The notes: generated by a model from the letters alone, not told the origin. A stretch of DNA of 64,000 nucleotides from an uncultured Bacteroidales bacterium (GCA_902792895.1 CADBBK010000009.1:1-64000), one strand, 5' to 3'. Numbered from the stretch's first letter, positions 1 to 8,273 are shown. Made by a program: numbers and translations.

Positions 1-49
1 TTAAGTATAATAATTTGGCGGTTCGGAGTATCTTGCGAGATGCTCACCA

Positions 50-57
50 CAAAGGTA
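50..57 (-). promoter_or_regulatory. Candidate -7 box of a leftward gene outside the window
   Basis: Read on the minus strand this is TACCTTTG, matching the Bacteroidota -7 consensus TAnnTTTG. It would drive a minus-strand gene lying left of position 1. No convincing -33 TTG is seen at 19-21 bp. Positions 58-179 hold no ORF I can support. Confidence 0.4.
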
Positions 58-179
58 ATAAAGTTTTTCCAATTCTCATCGTCGGTTTGCCCATTTCCCG
101 TCTCCCGTAGTCGCCTTATATATATACTGAGATTTAACTAACATTTTTATTAACAACTAATTACAATAACAACGACATT

Positions 180-311
180 ATGAGACGACTTTTGAAATTT
201 ATGAATTACGCGGCTCAGCTCATGGCACTGATCGATATCGGGAAGACCATTAAGCGCTGGGCCACAAAGAACGACACCACGAGCGATGGCCAGACCAAAG
301 ACAAAACTTGA
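180..311 (+). CDS. Small hypothetical protein, 43 aa
   Basis: A 43-codon frame starts MRRLLKFMNYAAQL and ends with a polar tail, TTSDGQTKDKT. The first half is amphipathic or hydrophobic with basic residues at the start, and the tail is rich in Thr, Lys and Asp. An AT-rich leader (about 120-179) precedes the ATG, as is common for Bacteroidales genes, which use AT-rich leaders rather than Shine-Dalgarno sites. No family is recognised. It stands alone between the left edge and a minus-strand transporter gene, so there is no operon support. It could be a chance frame; the argument for it is the leader and the protein-like composition. Confidence 0.35.
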   Translation: MRRLLKFMNYAAQLMALIDIGKTIKRWATKNDTTSDGQTKDKT

Positions 312-453
312 GAACTGGGTTGACCTCGTGATCCTAGCCTGCGACACCGTGGGCACCATTTTTTAAAACAGTAAAAAACTAGCGGCTGTAATCGGCAAGA
401 TGAGGAGGCATACTCATCCTTGTTGTCATGCAGATTTTTGAAGAGAAAACGCT

Positions 454-1395
454 TTACAGACGGATGAGGGCGACACCGCCGAGCATGAGCAGGATGCCGA
501 CAATCTGGAGCCAGGTGATGCGCTTGCGCGGGGCCCCGAGCCACCCGTAGTGCTCCATCAGTTGGCTCAACGCGAGTTGGCCGACGAGCAGAGCCATGAC
601 GAAGACGCCGACGCCGACATGGGCGACCAGCCACGCATTGCCAAAGACGATAATCGCGCCACACAAGCCGCCCGTCCACATCCACCAGGGGTACTCACGA
701 GAGAAGGCCTTGCCAATCAAGCGCACGCTGCCATTGAGGGTGCAGAAGAGCAGCAGTACCATCGTGGCGACAAAGAAGGCCACGGTCGTTGCCTGCATGG
801 GGTTGCCACCATGGGCGACCACAACGCTCGACAACTGGGCATAGACACCCGTGATGCTGGCCGACAAGCAACCCGACACGACTGCACACAACTGCCAGAA
901 CAGTTGCCGGGACCCTCTGCCGGTGTTCGCATCCTGCCGCTGGGCATTGAGTTTGGGCAGCACGACGACGAGCGTCACGCCCGCAATGAGCAATAAGGAC
1001 CCGATGATGCGCTTGAGACCCATCGGTATCACGTTGGCACCGAACCACCCGAAGTGGTCAATCAGCAGGCTGAAAATCAGTTGGCTGAACATCGGGATGA
1101 TGACAGCCTGCAAGGGCCCGATTTCCTTGAACAAATGGATGGAAATGGTGATGGTCACTACAGCGACGAGTCCTGCAAACCAGCTCCACCAGGATGCCTC
1201 GCCCAGCATCTCTCCCGTCGGGACGATGGGGCTGCCCGATAACAGCGACACCAGCAACAGGGCCAATGTGGATACCGAGAATGAAACAAGCGTCGAAACG
1301 TAGGCCGGACCAACGACCTGGCGCAAACGCGAATTGGCAGCAATCTGGAATGGTACCAGCAGGCCCATTGCCAGCGTTATTATCAAGTAAAACAT
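454..1395 (-). CDS. DMT-superfamily transporter, YdcZ/DUF606 type
   Basis: Predicted 313-aa inner-membrane protein made almost entirely of hydrophobic segments (about 10 helices) in two similar halves: residues 1-150 and 165-313 each look like one DUF606/YdcZ unit. Family knowledge: YdcZ-like proteins belong to the drug/metabolite transporter superfamily; many members are single 150-aa units, and this looks like the duplicated-fused form. The substrate cannot be told from sequence. A minus-strand -7 box (TAACTTTG, 1421-1428) lies 26 bp upstream of the ATG, so the gene probably has its own promoter. The next gene on the same strand, 60 bp upstream, is a VOC protein. Confidence 0.85.
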   Translation of the reverse strand: MFYLIITLAMGLLVPFQIAANSRLRQVVGPAYVSTLVSFSVSTLALLLVSLLSGSPIVPTGEMLGEASWWSWFAGLVAVVTITISIHLFKEIGPLQAVIIPMFSQLIFSLLIDHFGWFGANVIPMGLKRIIGSLLLIAGVTLVVVLPKLNAQRQDANTGRGSRQLFWQLCAVVSGCLSASITGVYAQLSSVVVAHGGNPMQATTVAFFVATMVLLLFCTLNGSVRLIGKAFSREYPWWMWTGGLCGAIIVFGNAWLVAHVGVGVFVMALLVGQLALSQLMEHYGWLGAPRKRITWLQIVGILLMLGGVALIRL

Positions 1396-1420
1396 GTCGT
1401 GATTCTTATCAATTAGGCCA

Positions 1421-1428
1421 CAAAGTTA
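1421..1428 (-). promoter_or_regulatory. -7 box for the YdcZ-like transporter
   Basis: TAACTTTG on the minus strand, a match to TAnnTTTG, 26 bp before the transporter start at 1395. No clear -33 element was found. Confidence 0.4.
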
Positions 1429-1457
1429 TCCAAAATTCACAACTCTCGCGAATTGCT

Positions 1458-1850
1458 TTAGGATTTCTCGTACATTTCCAAGGGTTGCCCGTCGGGGTCA
1501 TCAAAGAAGACAAAGCGTTTGCCTGTCGTGGCGTCGGTCCTGATGTCCTCGTGGGCGATGCCCATGCGGTCCAGTTCCGCTACCTGGCCCACGATGTCGT
1601 CGACCTCAAAGGCAAGATGGCGCAAGCCTGCAGCCTCGGGGTAAGACGGGCGCTGTGGCGGCGAGGGGAACGAGAACAGTTCGATGACATAGTCGCCGTT
1701 CAGCGACAGTTTGGTCAGGTAGGACTGTTGTTCCTCGCGCCAATGCTCGGCAATGACCTGGCAGCCAATCACGCGGGTATAGAAATCGAGGCTCCGCTGG
1801 TAATCGGAGCAGATCAGTGCAATGTGATGTACTTTATTGAGTTTCAGCAT
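1458..1850 (-). CDS. VOC-family (glyoxalase/dioxygenase fold) protein
   Basis: 130-aa single vicinal-oxygen-chelate domain. It begins MLKLNKVHHIALICSDY with the typical first beta strand and metal-ligand His (HHIAL). The other expected ligand positions are visible: Glu in VIELFSF, His in LRHLAFEVDD and Glu in PLEMYEKS. The spacing and the DDPDG turn near the C-terminus fit the GloA2/SMU1112c-like subgroup often annotated as lactoylglutathione lyase-like. The exact reaction is unknown, because related proteins include isomerases and resistance proteins. It is the same orientation as its neighbours but separated by more than 50 bp on each side, so an operon is uncertain. Confidence 0.85.
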   Translation of the reverse strand: MLKLNKVHHIALICSDYQRSLDFYTRVIGCQVIAEHWREEQQSYLTKLSLNGDYVIELFSFPSPPQRPSYPEAAGLRHLAFEVDDIVGQVAELDRMGIAHEDIRTDATTGKRFVFFDDPDGQPLEMYEKS

Positions 1851-1903
1851 AATTCAATCGGGTTAAAAAGTTCCAAATGCAAATGGATTGGATAAAAACG
1901 CAG

Positions 1904-2875
1904 TTATTGATTCGTCTGATTTATCAGATTTACCACCACTTTTACCATCACGTCTTTTTCCTCGCTTTTGCTCTCGGCAATCATCAGCGTGAGGGCAACG
2001 AGTGTGTTGTCGGCCAACCGCTTGGTGCCGTCCTCACGATAGAGTATGCCGTTGTTGTTGAGGAACCAGAGGAAAAGCGTGGCGGCAATGCGCTTGTTGC
2101 CGTCGCTGAAGGAGTGGTTCTTTATGACGAGATAAAGCAGCATGGCGGCTTTCTCCTCCACGCTAGGATAGAGTTCCTCGCCTCCAAAGGTCTGGTATAT
2201 TTGTCCGATACTGCTCTTGAAGGAGTCATCCTTCTCGTTGCCGAACAGGCTGCTGCCACCGAATTTTTCGCGCAGTCCCTCGATGGCACGGATGGCATTA
2301 TTGTAGGTGGCGCGGAAGCGCTCCTCTTGGGTGGTCTTTTCGATGGTCAATCGCTCGTAATCATAGTTGTCGAGCGTGTCCAGCGCATAGGCATAATCGG
2401 TGACCACGTCGAATAAGGCTTGGCTGTCTTCCGAGGGCATCAAGGGCTGATTCTGGATAGTACGCCCCAGGATGCCAACAAGTTGTCGTAGCTCTCCAAT
2501 CTGCTCGCGGCGGATATTGTCATTCACGGCATAGCCCTTGATAAGATAGTCCTTCAATACCTTTCTTGCCCAAATGCGGAAGGCCGTACCACGCTTGCTC
2601 TTCACGCGGTATCCAACCGAGATGATGACATCAAGGTTGTAGAGAGGTACGGGCTTTTTTACTCCAATAACGTGTATTTTTTGCACGTTATTCTCTCTTT
2701 CAAGCTCACCTTCCTTGAAAACATTGATAACATGACGGCGGATGTTGGACTCCTCTTTTTCAAACAGTAGTGCCATCTGATGGGTGGTCAGCCAGACCGT
2801 CTCGTTCTCCAGGCGGACGTCTATCTTCGTCTGTCCGTCCTCGCTCTGATAAATGATGATTTTTTTCTCTTCCAT
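1904..2875 (-). CDS. RhuM-like protein with C-terminal Fic/Doc domain
   Basis: 323 aa counted from the ATG giving MEEKKIIIYQ; a longer frame adds 15 residues without support. Residues 1-110 match the virulence-protein RhuM family (DVRLENETVWLTTHQMALLF, then VPLYNLDVIISVGYRVKSKR and FRIWARKVLKDYL). Residues about 150-323 form a Fic/Doc fold with active-site motif HSFSDGNKR at 254-262. The Lys in the GNKR position is the Doc-type variant, which in phage P1 Doc goes with kinase rather than AMP-transfer activity. It lies 28 bp downstream of the carbonic anhydrase gene on the same strand and may be co-transcribed. No antitoxin-like small gene is adjacent. Confidence 0.85.
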   Translation of the reverse strand: MEEKKIIIYQSEDGQTKIDVRLENETVWLTTHQMALLFEKEESNIRRHVINVFKEGELERENNVQKIHVIGVKKPVPLYNLDVIISVGYRVKSKRGTAFRIWARKVLKDYLIKGYAVNDNIRREQIGELRQLVGILGRTIQNQPLMPSEDSQALFDVVTDYAYALDTLDNYDYERLTIEKTTQEERFRATYNNAIRAIEGLREKFGGSSLFGNEKDDSFKSSIGQIYQTFGGEELYPSVEEKAAMLLYLVIKNHSFSDGNKRIAATLFLWFLNNNGILYREDGTKRLADNTLVALTLMIAESKSEEKDVMVKVVVNLINQTNQ

Positions 2876-2903
2876 AGTTTTAATGCAAAATAATGTTGTG
2901 TTT

Positions 2904-3446
2904 TTACATGATTTCTTCAAGTGCGCCGGTTACCGAGTCGATGATGAAGCCGCGCACGGTGATGTCGCGGGGCATCAGCGGATGTGTCTTGATGGTATCG
3001 ACAGTGCGGCGCACTGACTCTGGTGTGTCTTTAAAGCCTTCCAGCCAGTGGTTGAGGTCAACACCGCAGCGGCGGATGGTGTCGAGCGTCTCGTCGGTGA
3101 TGCCGCGTTTGAGCATCTCCTCGTGGAAGTGGCCATAACTCATGTGGCAGGCGCCGCAGTTGGAATGGGCCACCACCATGATTTCCTCCACGCCCAGTTC
3201 ATAGACCGCCACCACGAGGCTCCGCATGGCGGAGTCAAAGGGTGAAATCACCAGTCCGCCGGCATTCTTGATCACCTTGGCGTCACCGTTCTTGAGGCCC
3301 AGGGCGGCGGGCAGCAACTCGGTCAACCGTGTATCCATGCAGGACAAGACAGCCAACTTCTTGTTGGGATATTTGTCGGTCACATACTGCTCGTAGTCCT
3401 TGTTGGCAACGAATTGTTTGTTGAATTCAATAATTTCGTTAATCAT
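2904..3446 (-). CDS. Beta-class carbonic anhydrase
   Basis: 180-aa cytosolic enzyme interconverting CO2 and bicarbonate. The zinc ligands and catalytic dyad are visible: C36 and D38-R40 in LSCMDTR, H94 and C97 in VVAHSNCGACHM. The short length and the MDTRLTELLP segment fit the compact YvdA-like or archaeal-type beta-CA subgroup. The start is set at MINEIIEF, whose ATG overlaps the stop of the upstream TfoX-type gene (ATGA), so translation is probably coupled. The RhuM-Fic gene follows 28 bp downstream. Confidence 0.92.
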   Translation of the reverse strand: MINEIIEFNKQFVANKDYEQYVTDKYPNKKLAVLSCMDTRLTELLPAALGLKNGDAKVIKNAGGLVISPFDSAMRSLVVAVYELGVEEIMVVAHSNCGACHMSYGHFHEEMLKRGITDETLDTIRRCGVDLNHWLEGFKDTPESVRRTVDTIKTHPLMPRDITVRGFIIDSVTGALEEIM

Positions 3447-3769
3447 GATTTCTTCTTTTTCTTGGGTTTGGGTTCTGGCAGGGCTTTGCACGTCTCGCTG
3501 ACGAGGGCAGAGAGGTAATCGCGGTCGTCCACATCGGTGATCAGGAAATAGTCCTTGGCTCCGTCGTAGGGCGGACGCAGTTCCACGGTGCGCAGCAGCG
3601 GCCTCACTGCATCGGTGGGCTTGAGGTAGAAGCAGTCGTCGCAGATGAGCCCGAAAATCTTGCCGTCACAGTAGATGCCGTAGTCGCCGAACATCTTCTT
3701 GACGGTGATTTCACCGGCTCCGGCACACTGGTCGGCGATGTATTGCACGAGATCGGGGGTGCTTGCCAT
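3443..3769 (-). CDS. TfoX N-terminal domain protein
   Basis: 108 aa beginning MASTPDLVQYIADQC. Residues 15-95 match the TfoX/Sxy N-terminal domain (ITVKKMFGDYGIYCDGKIFGLI, then FYLKPTD and PPYDGAKDYF). It ends in a lysine-rich tail (PKPKKKKKS). Stand-alone TfoX_N proteins are small cytosolic proteins of unclear role; the domain is named after the competence regulator of gamma-proteobacteria, but that role should not be assumed here. Its stop overlaps the carbonic anhydrase start, and the thioredoxin-like gene lies 22 bp upstream, so the three probably form one operon. Confidence 0.88.
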   Translation of the reverse strand: MASTPDLVQYIADQCAGAGEITVKKMFGDYGIYCDGKIFGLICDDCFYLKPTDAVRPLLRTVELRPPYDGAKDYFLITDVDDRDYLSALVSETCKALPEPKPKKKKKS

Positions 3770-3791
3770 GACGTGACGGATTAGGGATCGG

Positions 3792-4292
3792 TTATTCTTC
3801 CCTGACGGCCTTGGGTGTCCAATTCTGGAAGAAGCGCAGCACCTTCTCCTTGTTGTAGCCCTTGCCTTCCTCCAGGAAACTCGAGTCCTGGAGATGCAGC
3901 ACGTTGCCCTGCTCGTCGAGCACGGCAAACACGGGGAAGCCGAAGCGTCCAGCGTTGTTGAGCCGTTTCATCAGCGCCTTGCCCACTTCGCCCGCCTTGC
4001 GGGGGTGATAGTTGACGTGGATATAGATGAAGTTCTGCTCGATGATGCTGCTGATGGTGCTGTCGTTGGTGATGAAGTCGGCAAACCGCAGACACCAGGG
4101 GCACCAGTTGCCGCCCACCTGGCAGATGACGAATTTGCCCTCGGCCCGGGCCTGCAGCAATGCTTGGTCAATCTGCTCCAGCGGGTTGATGTTTTCATTA
4201 TATACCTTCTTGGGCGCCGCTTGCTCTTGGGCTTGGGCCGTCATGGCCAGCGATGCAACAGCGAGCACTGCAATATAAAATAATCTCTTCAT
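3792..4292 (-). CDS. Secreted thioredoxin-like protein
   Basis: 166 aa starting MKRLFYIAVLAVASLAM, a signal peptide likely cut near residue 20-22 (AQAQEQ). The rest is a thioredoxin_7-like fold with redox motif C64-P-W-C67 in NWCPWCLRF and a cis-Pro region GFPVFAVLDEQG. It probably acts in the periplasm as a disulfide reductase or isomerase, a common family in Bacteroidales. It heads the TfoX-carbonic anhydrase run. Between it and the thioesterase gene lies a 13-bp palindrome (AACGAA-A-TTCGTT, 4334-4346) that could be a regulatory site. Confidence 0.88.
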   Translation of the reverse strand: MKRLFYIAVLAVASLAMTAQAQEQAAPKKVYNENINPLEQIDQALLQARAEGKFVICQVGGNWCPWCLRFADFITNDSTISSIIEQNFIYIHVNYHPRKAGEVGKALMKRLNNAGRFGFPVFAVLDEQGNVLHLQDSSFLEEGKGYNKEKVLRFFQNWTPKAVREE

Positions 4293-4344
4293 TTTCAATT
4301 TGTTATTGTTGGTTTTGTTATTAAAGTTTCGGCAACGAAATTCG

Positions 4345-4716
4345 TTACAACCTTGACAGGAATTTCGTGCGGTCCACGACGAAGCGCAGGTGTGTGCCCT
4401 CGCCCAACAGCGTGTCGCCACAACGGGCCTCGACCTTGAACTCGATTTTCTTGCCGTCGACCTTGGTTACCGTGGCAGTTGTGGTGATGGTGTCACCCAG
4501 GCGACTGGGCTTGAGGTGGGACGAAGCGATGTGCCCGCCCACAGTGGTGCATCCCTCAGGCAGATGCTCGGCCACGGCTAGCATGGCGGCATTCTCCATG
4601 AGTGCCATCATGGCCGGCGTGGCAAGCACAGGCATGTCGCCCGAGCCCATTGTAATGGCCGTGACGGCCTCGGTGACCGTCAGTTGGCTGCTGTGACTTA
4701 ATCCTTCTTGCAACAT
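4345..4716 (-). CDS. Hotdog-fold thioesterase (FlK-like)
   Basis: 123-aa single hotdog domain. ATPAMMALMENAAMLAVAEHLP and GGHIASSHLKPSRLGD are the conserved helix and strand of the fluoroacetyl-CoA thioesterase-like group (acyl-CoA thioesterases acting on small acyl groups). The conserved Glu of the central helix (LMEN) and the His of GGHIASSH are visible. The natural substrate is unknown. It begins 5 bp after the stop of the small Cys protein on the same strand, so the two are probably one transcript. Confidence 0.85.
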   Translation of the reverse strand: MLQEGLSHSSQLTVTEAVTAITMGSGDMPVLATPAMMALMENAAMLAVAEHLPEGCTTVGGHIASSHLKPSRLGDTITTTATVTKVDGKKIEFKVEARCGDTLLGEGTHLRFVVDRTKFLSRL

Positions 4717-4721
4717 CTTGA

Positions 4722-4904
4722 CTACAGTTTGTTAAAATGATACATTGTCCGCAACTCAGCCTTCTTCTCTTCGCTCTGGCGCGAGAAGTAGCTGCGCCAG
4801 CCGGGGCAGAAGTTGATGTGCCAGCGCCAGAACTTGCCCAACAACGAGTCGGGCTTCTTGTGATAATGGGCCCTGAACTTGCAGTTTTCGCAGATGTGTG
4901 CCAT
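4722..4904 (-). CDS. Small Cys-rich FRAHY protein, copy 1
   Basis: 60 aa, MAHICENCKFRAHYHKKP then SLLGKFWRWHINFCPGW and a charged tail. It has a CxxC pair (C5, C8) and a third Cys near residue 33, plus His residues that might bind metal. A close paralogue is at 49653-49838, sharing CKFRAHY, SLLG.FWRWHINFCPGW and a similar tail, which is the main evidence that both are real genes. The function is unknown; the Cys/His pattern suggests a zinc- or redox-active protein. It sits 5 bp upstream of a thioesterase gene. Confidence 0.8.
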   Translation of the reverse strand: MAHICENCKFRAHYHKKPDSLLGKFWRWHINFCPGWRSYFSRQSEEKKAELRTMYHFNKL

Positions 4905-4947
4905 AATCTAATGTTTTATGATTGGGTTATTATTGTCTGCCACGGGA

Positions 4948-6561
4948 TTAATAGTGCCAAGTTCCATTCAATGCATAGTCAATCAGTAGCATGACGTCCT
5001 GGATGTCGCAGTTGCCGTCCAGGTTGCAGTCGCCGGCCGTGAGGTCCACCTCGTCGCTATTGCCCGTGAGCAGGTAGTCGAGGATGACAGTTACATCACT
5101 GATGTTGACATTTTCGTCGCCATCGGCATCGCCACGCGGATGACGCGAGTAGTATTCCAGCTGTTCGTCCATCCAGTCCAGACGGTCCTTGATCCAGTTC
5201 TTGAGATAACTGATTTCGTCCCTGAGGTCGGAGGCGACGTAGTAGTTGGGCCATACCCTCACGCCCCATCGTGGCCAGGCCTGGCTGTTGCGGTGCTCGG
5301 CATCATAGATGGTGAGCACTTCGGCCATCGAGTCCAACTTGGCTGCGAGACGCTCGTAGCTCACGTTGTTGCGGCGGTACTGGAACCAGCGGTCCTTAAT
5401 CACGCGCTGGTAGTACGGATCGTTGTTCAGGCGGTACCACCAGAAGGGAATCAGCACCGTCTCGCCGTTTTGGTACAAGATGTCGTTGGTCTGGTAAATC
5501 CATGTGTCGGTCTTGTAATTCTCGTATTTCCAACAGTTGCCGAAGGCGATGTTGAAATCCCAAATGGCCATCTTGAAGCGCGGGCCCTCACTGTCGCGGC
5601 GCTTGAAAAACTTGCTGCTCTTGCGGTAGCCGTCCACGTTGTGGCTCAGCTCCATCGACAACTGGAAGTCGGCGAACGACTCCACGTCGATGTAGTTGCG
5701 GTAGCCCCTCACTGGGTCGCGGTAGTACCACGATGCCATCACGTCCTCCATCTCAGACACCCGTGCACGGATGTACTGTATCTGCACCATCACCATGTCC
5801 TCATAGTCGGGCGTGTCATACTGGTAGTGTACATAGCAGGGAAGCTGCTCACCGGTGCTGGAAACGGGGAGGTACCTGGACTGGATGGTAAAGCCCTCGT
5901 TTTGGTCGGCCTCCAGCAGGTAGCCGCCGGTGAGCGCGTCATCAGCGGTCCCGGGGTCATCGAGATTGAGCCGTTGTTTGCCCTTGGAGACGACCTCGCT
6001 CAGGATATACACGCCATAGTAGATGCCGTCGAGGTACACCTCGCAGTAGCGGCCCTGGGGCGTGTAGTCCATCCACGGCCTTGAAATCTCAAAAGCCAGC
6101 AGGTCGCGCATCATGCTCTTGTCGCTGTAGGGGGCCAGTAGGGCCCACTTGTTGTCCTTGCCCATGCCCAGCAGTTTGACCTTCTTCTTGGTGCCGCCTT
6201 CCTCGAGCGGCTTGTCGAGCGGGCGTATGGAATAGGGTTTCTTGTCGCTCTGCGAGAACGACGTGTTGCCGCGGTAGCGCAGCGCGATGTAGCCGTTATA
6301 ATCGATGTGCTGTCCGGGGTGTGCTATGGTGTCACCATAGTTAAGGTTGCCTGCACCATTGTCGATGATTTTCATGCGTGCGGTGATGTATTCGTCCCTC
6401 AATATCATGGCATGGTCCACCTCGAGCCACACGATGGGCAGATTGGTCCTGTCAATCACGACGTCTGTCCGGTCGGGAGGATAGTTGTCGGGACGCTGGG
6501 CATGTGATACATTTGCCAGTGACAGTAGCGTTAAGCACAGCAATAGACGTATTATTTTCAT
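4948..6561 (-). CDS. CotH-family kinase-like protein with dockerin repeats, paralogue 1
   Basis: 537 aa with a signal peptide (MKIIRLLLCLTLLSLANVSHA). Residues about 40-470 are a CotH domain: RYRGNTSFSQSDKKPYSIR, LLGMGKDNKWALLAPYSDKS, YLDGIYYGVYILSEVV, then SHNVDGYR and AIWDFNIAFGN. Family knowledge: CotH proteins are atypical secreted protein kinases; the NxDG and WDxN regions correspond to the catalytic and metal-binding Asp positions. Residues about 476-537 hold two dockerin-type calcium loops (GDADGDENVNISDV, GDCNLDGNCDIQDV). The targets are unknown. The gene is divergent from the paralogue at 6767; a -7 box lies at 6601-6608. Confidence 0.9.
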   Translation of the reverse strand: MKIIRLLLCLTLLSLANVSHAQRPDNYPPDRTDVVIDRTNLPIVWLEVDHAMILRDEYITARMKIIDNGAGNLNYGDTIAHPGQHIDYNGYIALRYRGNTSFSQSDKKPYSIRPLDKPLEEGGTKKKVKLLGMGKDNKWALLAPYSDKSMMRDLLAFEISRPWMDYTPQGRYCEVYLDGIYYGVYILSEVVSKGKQRLNLDDPGTADDALTGGYLLEADQNEGFTIQSRYLPVSSTGEQLPCYVHYQYDTPDYEDMVMVQIQYIRARVSEMEDVMASWYYRDPVRGYRNYIDVESFADFQLSMELSHNVDGYRKSSKFFKRRDSEGPRFKMAIWDFNIAFGNCWKYENYKTDTWIYQTNDILYQNGETVLIPFWWYRLNNDPYYQRVIKDRWFQYRRNNVSYERLAAKLDSMAEVLTIYDAEHRNSQAWPRWGVRVWPNYYVASDLRDEISYLKNWIKDRLDWMDEQLEYYSRHPRGDADGDENVNISDVTVILDYLLTGNSDEVDLTAGDCNLDGNCDIQDVMLLIDYALNGTWHY

Positions 6562-6600
6562 TCTGCGATGATTACTTTTTAGCGATTCTCAATTGAACTG

Positions 6601-6608
6601 CAAAAGTA
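6601..6608 (-). promoter_or_regulatory. -7 box for CotH paralogue 1
   Basis: Minus-strand TACTTTTG (TAnnTTTG) 40 bp upstream of the start at 6561. The 205-bp divergent region between the two CotH genes is AT-rich and contains no gene. Confidence 0.45.
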
Positions 6609-6718
6609 ATATAAAAAAATGAAATATGCCATTTTTTTGAACTGGGTTTTTAAGTTATTGACTAATAGTTCAATAGCATTTGTCCGAATGATGAAGTAAT
6701 GCTCTTGCAGTGATGTTG

Positions 6719-6749
6719 TTGGAGATTTCAAGAGTTTGTTGTATCTTTG
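6719..6749 (+). promoter_or_regulatory. Promoter of CotH paralogue 2
   Basis: TTG at 6719-6721 and TATCTTTG at 6742-6749 with a 20-bp spacer, a canonical Bacteroidota promoter. It ends 17 bp before the ATG at 6767. Confidence 0.6.
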
Positions 6750-6766
6750 CCACGTTTTTGTTCTGA

Positions 6767-8179
6767 ATGGCTATGAGACGAGTGATAGTGATGATAGCGT
6801 TGCTGGCGTTGATGCTCCCCCTGGTGGGTTGTGTCAAGCACGCCGGTAATTTCCCGCCCATCAACACGTCGGTGGAGCTAGACTCCACCAATCTGCCCAT
6901 CGTTTGGATTGAGGTGGGTGGGGACTCGATTATGCGCGACAAGCGCATCAATGCCCACATGAAGATTATCAACAATGGCGCCGGACGTCTCAATTATGCC
7001 GATACCATCGCCCATCCGGGGCAGCACATCGACTACAACGGCTATATCGCCATCAGGCACCGTGGCAATTCCACCTACAACGACAGCCGCAAGAAACCCT
7101 ACTCGATACGCACCCTCTCCGAACCCATGTGGCGTGACGTCGCCACCAAGCGCAAGGTCAAACTCTTGGGCATGGGCCGTGACGACAACTGGGCTCTGCT
7201 GGCCCCCTATGCCGACAAGAGCATGATGCGCGATCTGCTGGCCTTTGAAATCTCACGGCAGTGGATGGAGTTTGTGCCCCAGGGCCGCTACTGCGAGGTG
7301 TTCCTCGACGGCATCTACTATGGCGTGTATATCCTGAGCGAGGTGGTTTCCAAGGGCGGCCACCGCCTGGACCTGCAGTCGCCGGGCGAGAGCGGTGACG
7401 CGCTCACCGGGAGTTACATGATGGAGGTGGACTGCGATGATGACGTGACCTATACTTCCAAGCGTCACCCGGTTACCCCCGACGGCACCCCTTACACCGA
7501 CCGCCTTATCCGTTTCCAATACAAGTCGCCTGACCACGCCGAGTTGTCCGATGTCCAGTTGAATTATATCAACAACAGCATCGACCGCATGGAGCGAGCA
7601 CTGGCTGTAGGACAGTACGATAAGGTCATCGACGTGATGTCGTTTATCGACTACCAACTGGCGATGGAACTGAGCCACAACGTGGACGGTTATCGCCTGA
7701 GCGGCAAGTTCTACAAGCGGCGCGACAGCGAGGACCCGCGTTTCAAGATGACCGTGTGGGACTTCAATATCGCCTTCGGCAACTGCCGCTACCGTGAGGG
7801 CTGGCGCACCGACACCTGGGTATATGAGAGCAACCCGGTCCTCTACAGTGATGGGGATGAGTATCTGATTCCCTTCTGGTGGCATCAATTGAATAACGAC
7901 CCGCGCTACACCGCGCAACTGCGTGAGCGCTGGGCACAATACCGCAAGACCAACGTCAATGAGCAGCGTCTGATGGCGACTATCGACTCGCTGGCCCTCG
8001 TGCTCACCTCGCATGGCGCTGAGCACCGCAATACTATGGCCTGGCCGCGTTGGGGTGTACAGGTGTGGCCCAATTACTACATTGCCACCGATTTTGCCGA
8101 CGAATTGGCCCACATGAAGCAGTGGATTCGTGAGCGCATCGCCTGGATGGATGCACAACTGGGTTACGAGGAGCAATAA
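6767..8179 (+). CDS. CotH-family kinase-like lipoprotein, paralogue 2
   Basis: 470 aa. The N-terminus MAMRRVIVMIALLALMLPL ends in a lipobox-like LVGC, so this copy is probably a lipoprotein, unlike its paralogues. The CotH domain fills the rest: RHRGNSTYNDSRKKPYSIR, LLGMGRDDNWALLAPYADKS, FLDGIYYGVYILSEVVSKGG, ELSHNVDGYR, TVWDFNIAFGN. It stops at GYEEQ without dockerin repeats, about 60 residues shorter than the other three. It is divergent from paralogue 1. A CotH-type kinase activity at the cell surface is inferred from the family; substrate unknown. Confidence 0.9.
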   Translation: MAMRRVIVMIALLALMLPLVGCVKHAGNFPPINTSVELDSTNLPIVWIEVGGDSIMRDKRINAHMKIINNGAGRLNYADTIAHPGQHIDYNGYIAIRHRGNSTYNDSRKKPYSIRTLSEPMWRDVATKRKVKLLGMGRDDNWALLAPYADKSMMRDLLAFEISRQWMEFVPQGRYCEVFLDGIYYGVYILSEVVSKGGHRLDLQSPGESGDALTGSYMMEVDCDDDVTYTSKRHPVTPDGTPYTDRLIRFQYKSPDHAELSDVQLNYINNSIDRMERALAVGQYDKVIDVMSFIDYQLAMELSHNVDGYRLSGKFYKRRDSEDPRFKMTVWDFNIAFGNCRYREGWRTDTWVYESNPVLYSDGDEYLIPFWWHQLNNDPRYTAQLRERWAQYRKTNVNEQRLMATIDSLALVLTSHGAEHRNTMAWPRWGVQVWPNYYIATDFADELAHMKQWIRERIAWMDAQLGYEEQ

Positions 8180-8205
8180 TGGTGAAATAATGGTGAAATG
8201 TGTCG

Positions 8206-8242
8206 AAAAATTTGCATTTCGCAAATTTTTATGGTAATTTTG
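8206..8242 (+). promoter_or_regulatory. Promoter with overlapping palindromic operator for the S24 regulator
   Basis: A perfect inverted repeat, AAAAATTTGC - 5 nt - GCAAATTTTT, spans 8206-8230. The -33 TTTG (8211-8214) lies inside its left arm, and TAATTTTG (8235-8242) is the -7 box with a 20-bp spacer. A dimeric repressor bound here would block RNA polymerase, so autoregulation by the adjacent XRE-S24 protein is the simplest reading. Confidence 0.65.
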
Positions 8243-8273
8243 CCGACATGAAAAACATAATCCTTTTAAAATC

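Noticed and set aside
5140-6084. Long plus-strand open frame opposite CotH paralogue 1
   Set aside because: GC-rich shadow of the CotH gene with Val/His-rich, non-protein-like composition; similar shadows lie opposite the other CotH genes (7253-8275, 30813-31751, 32444-34066).
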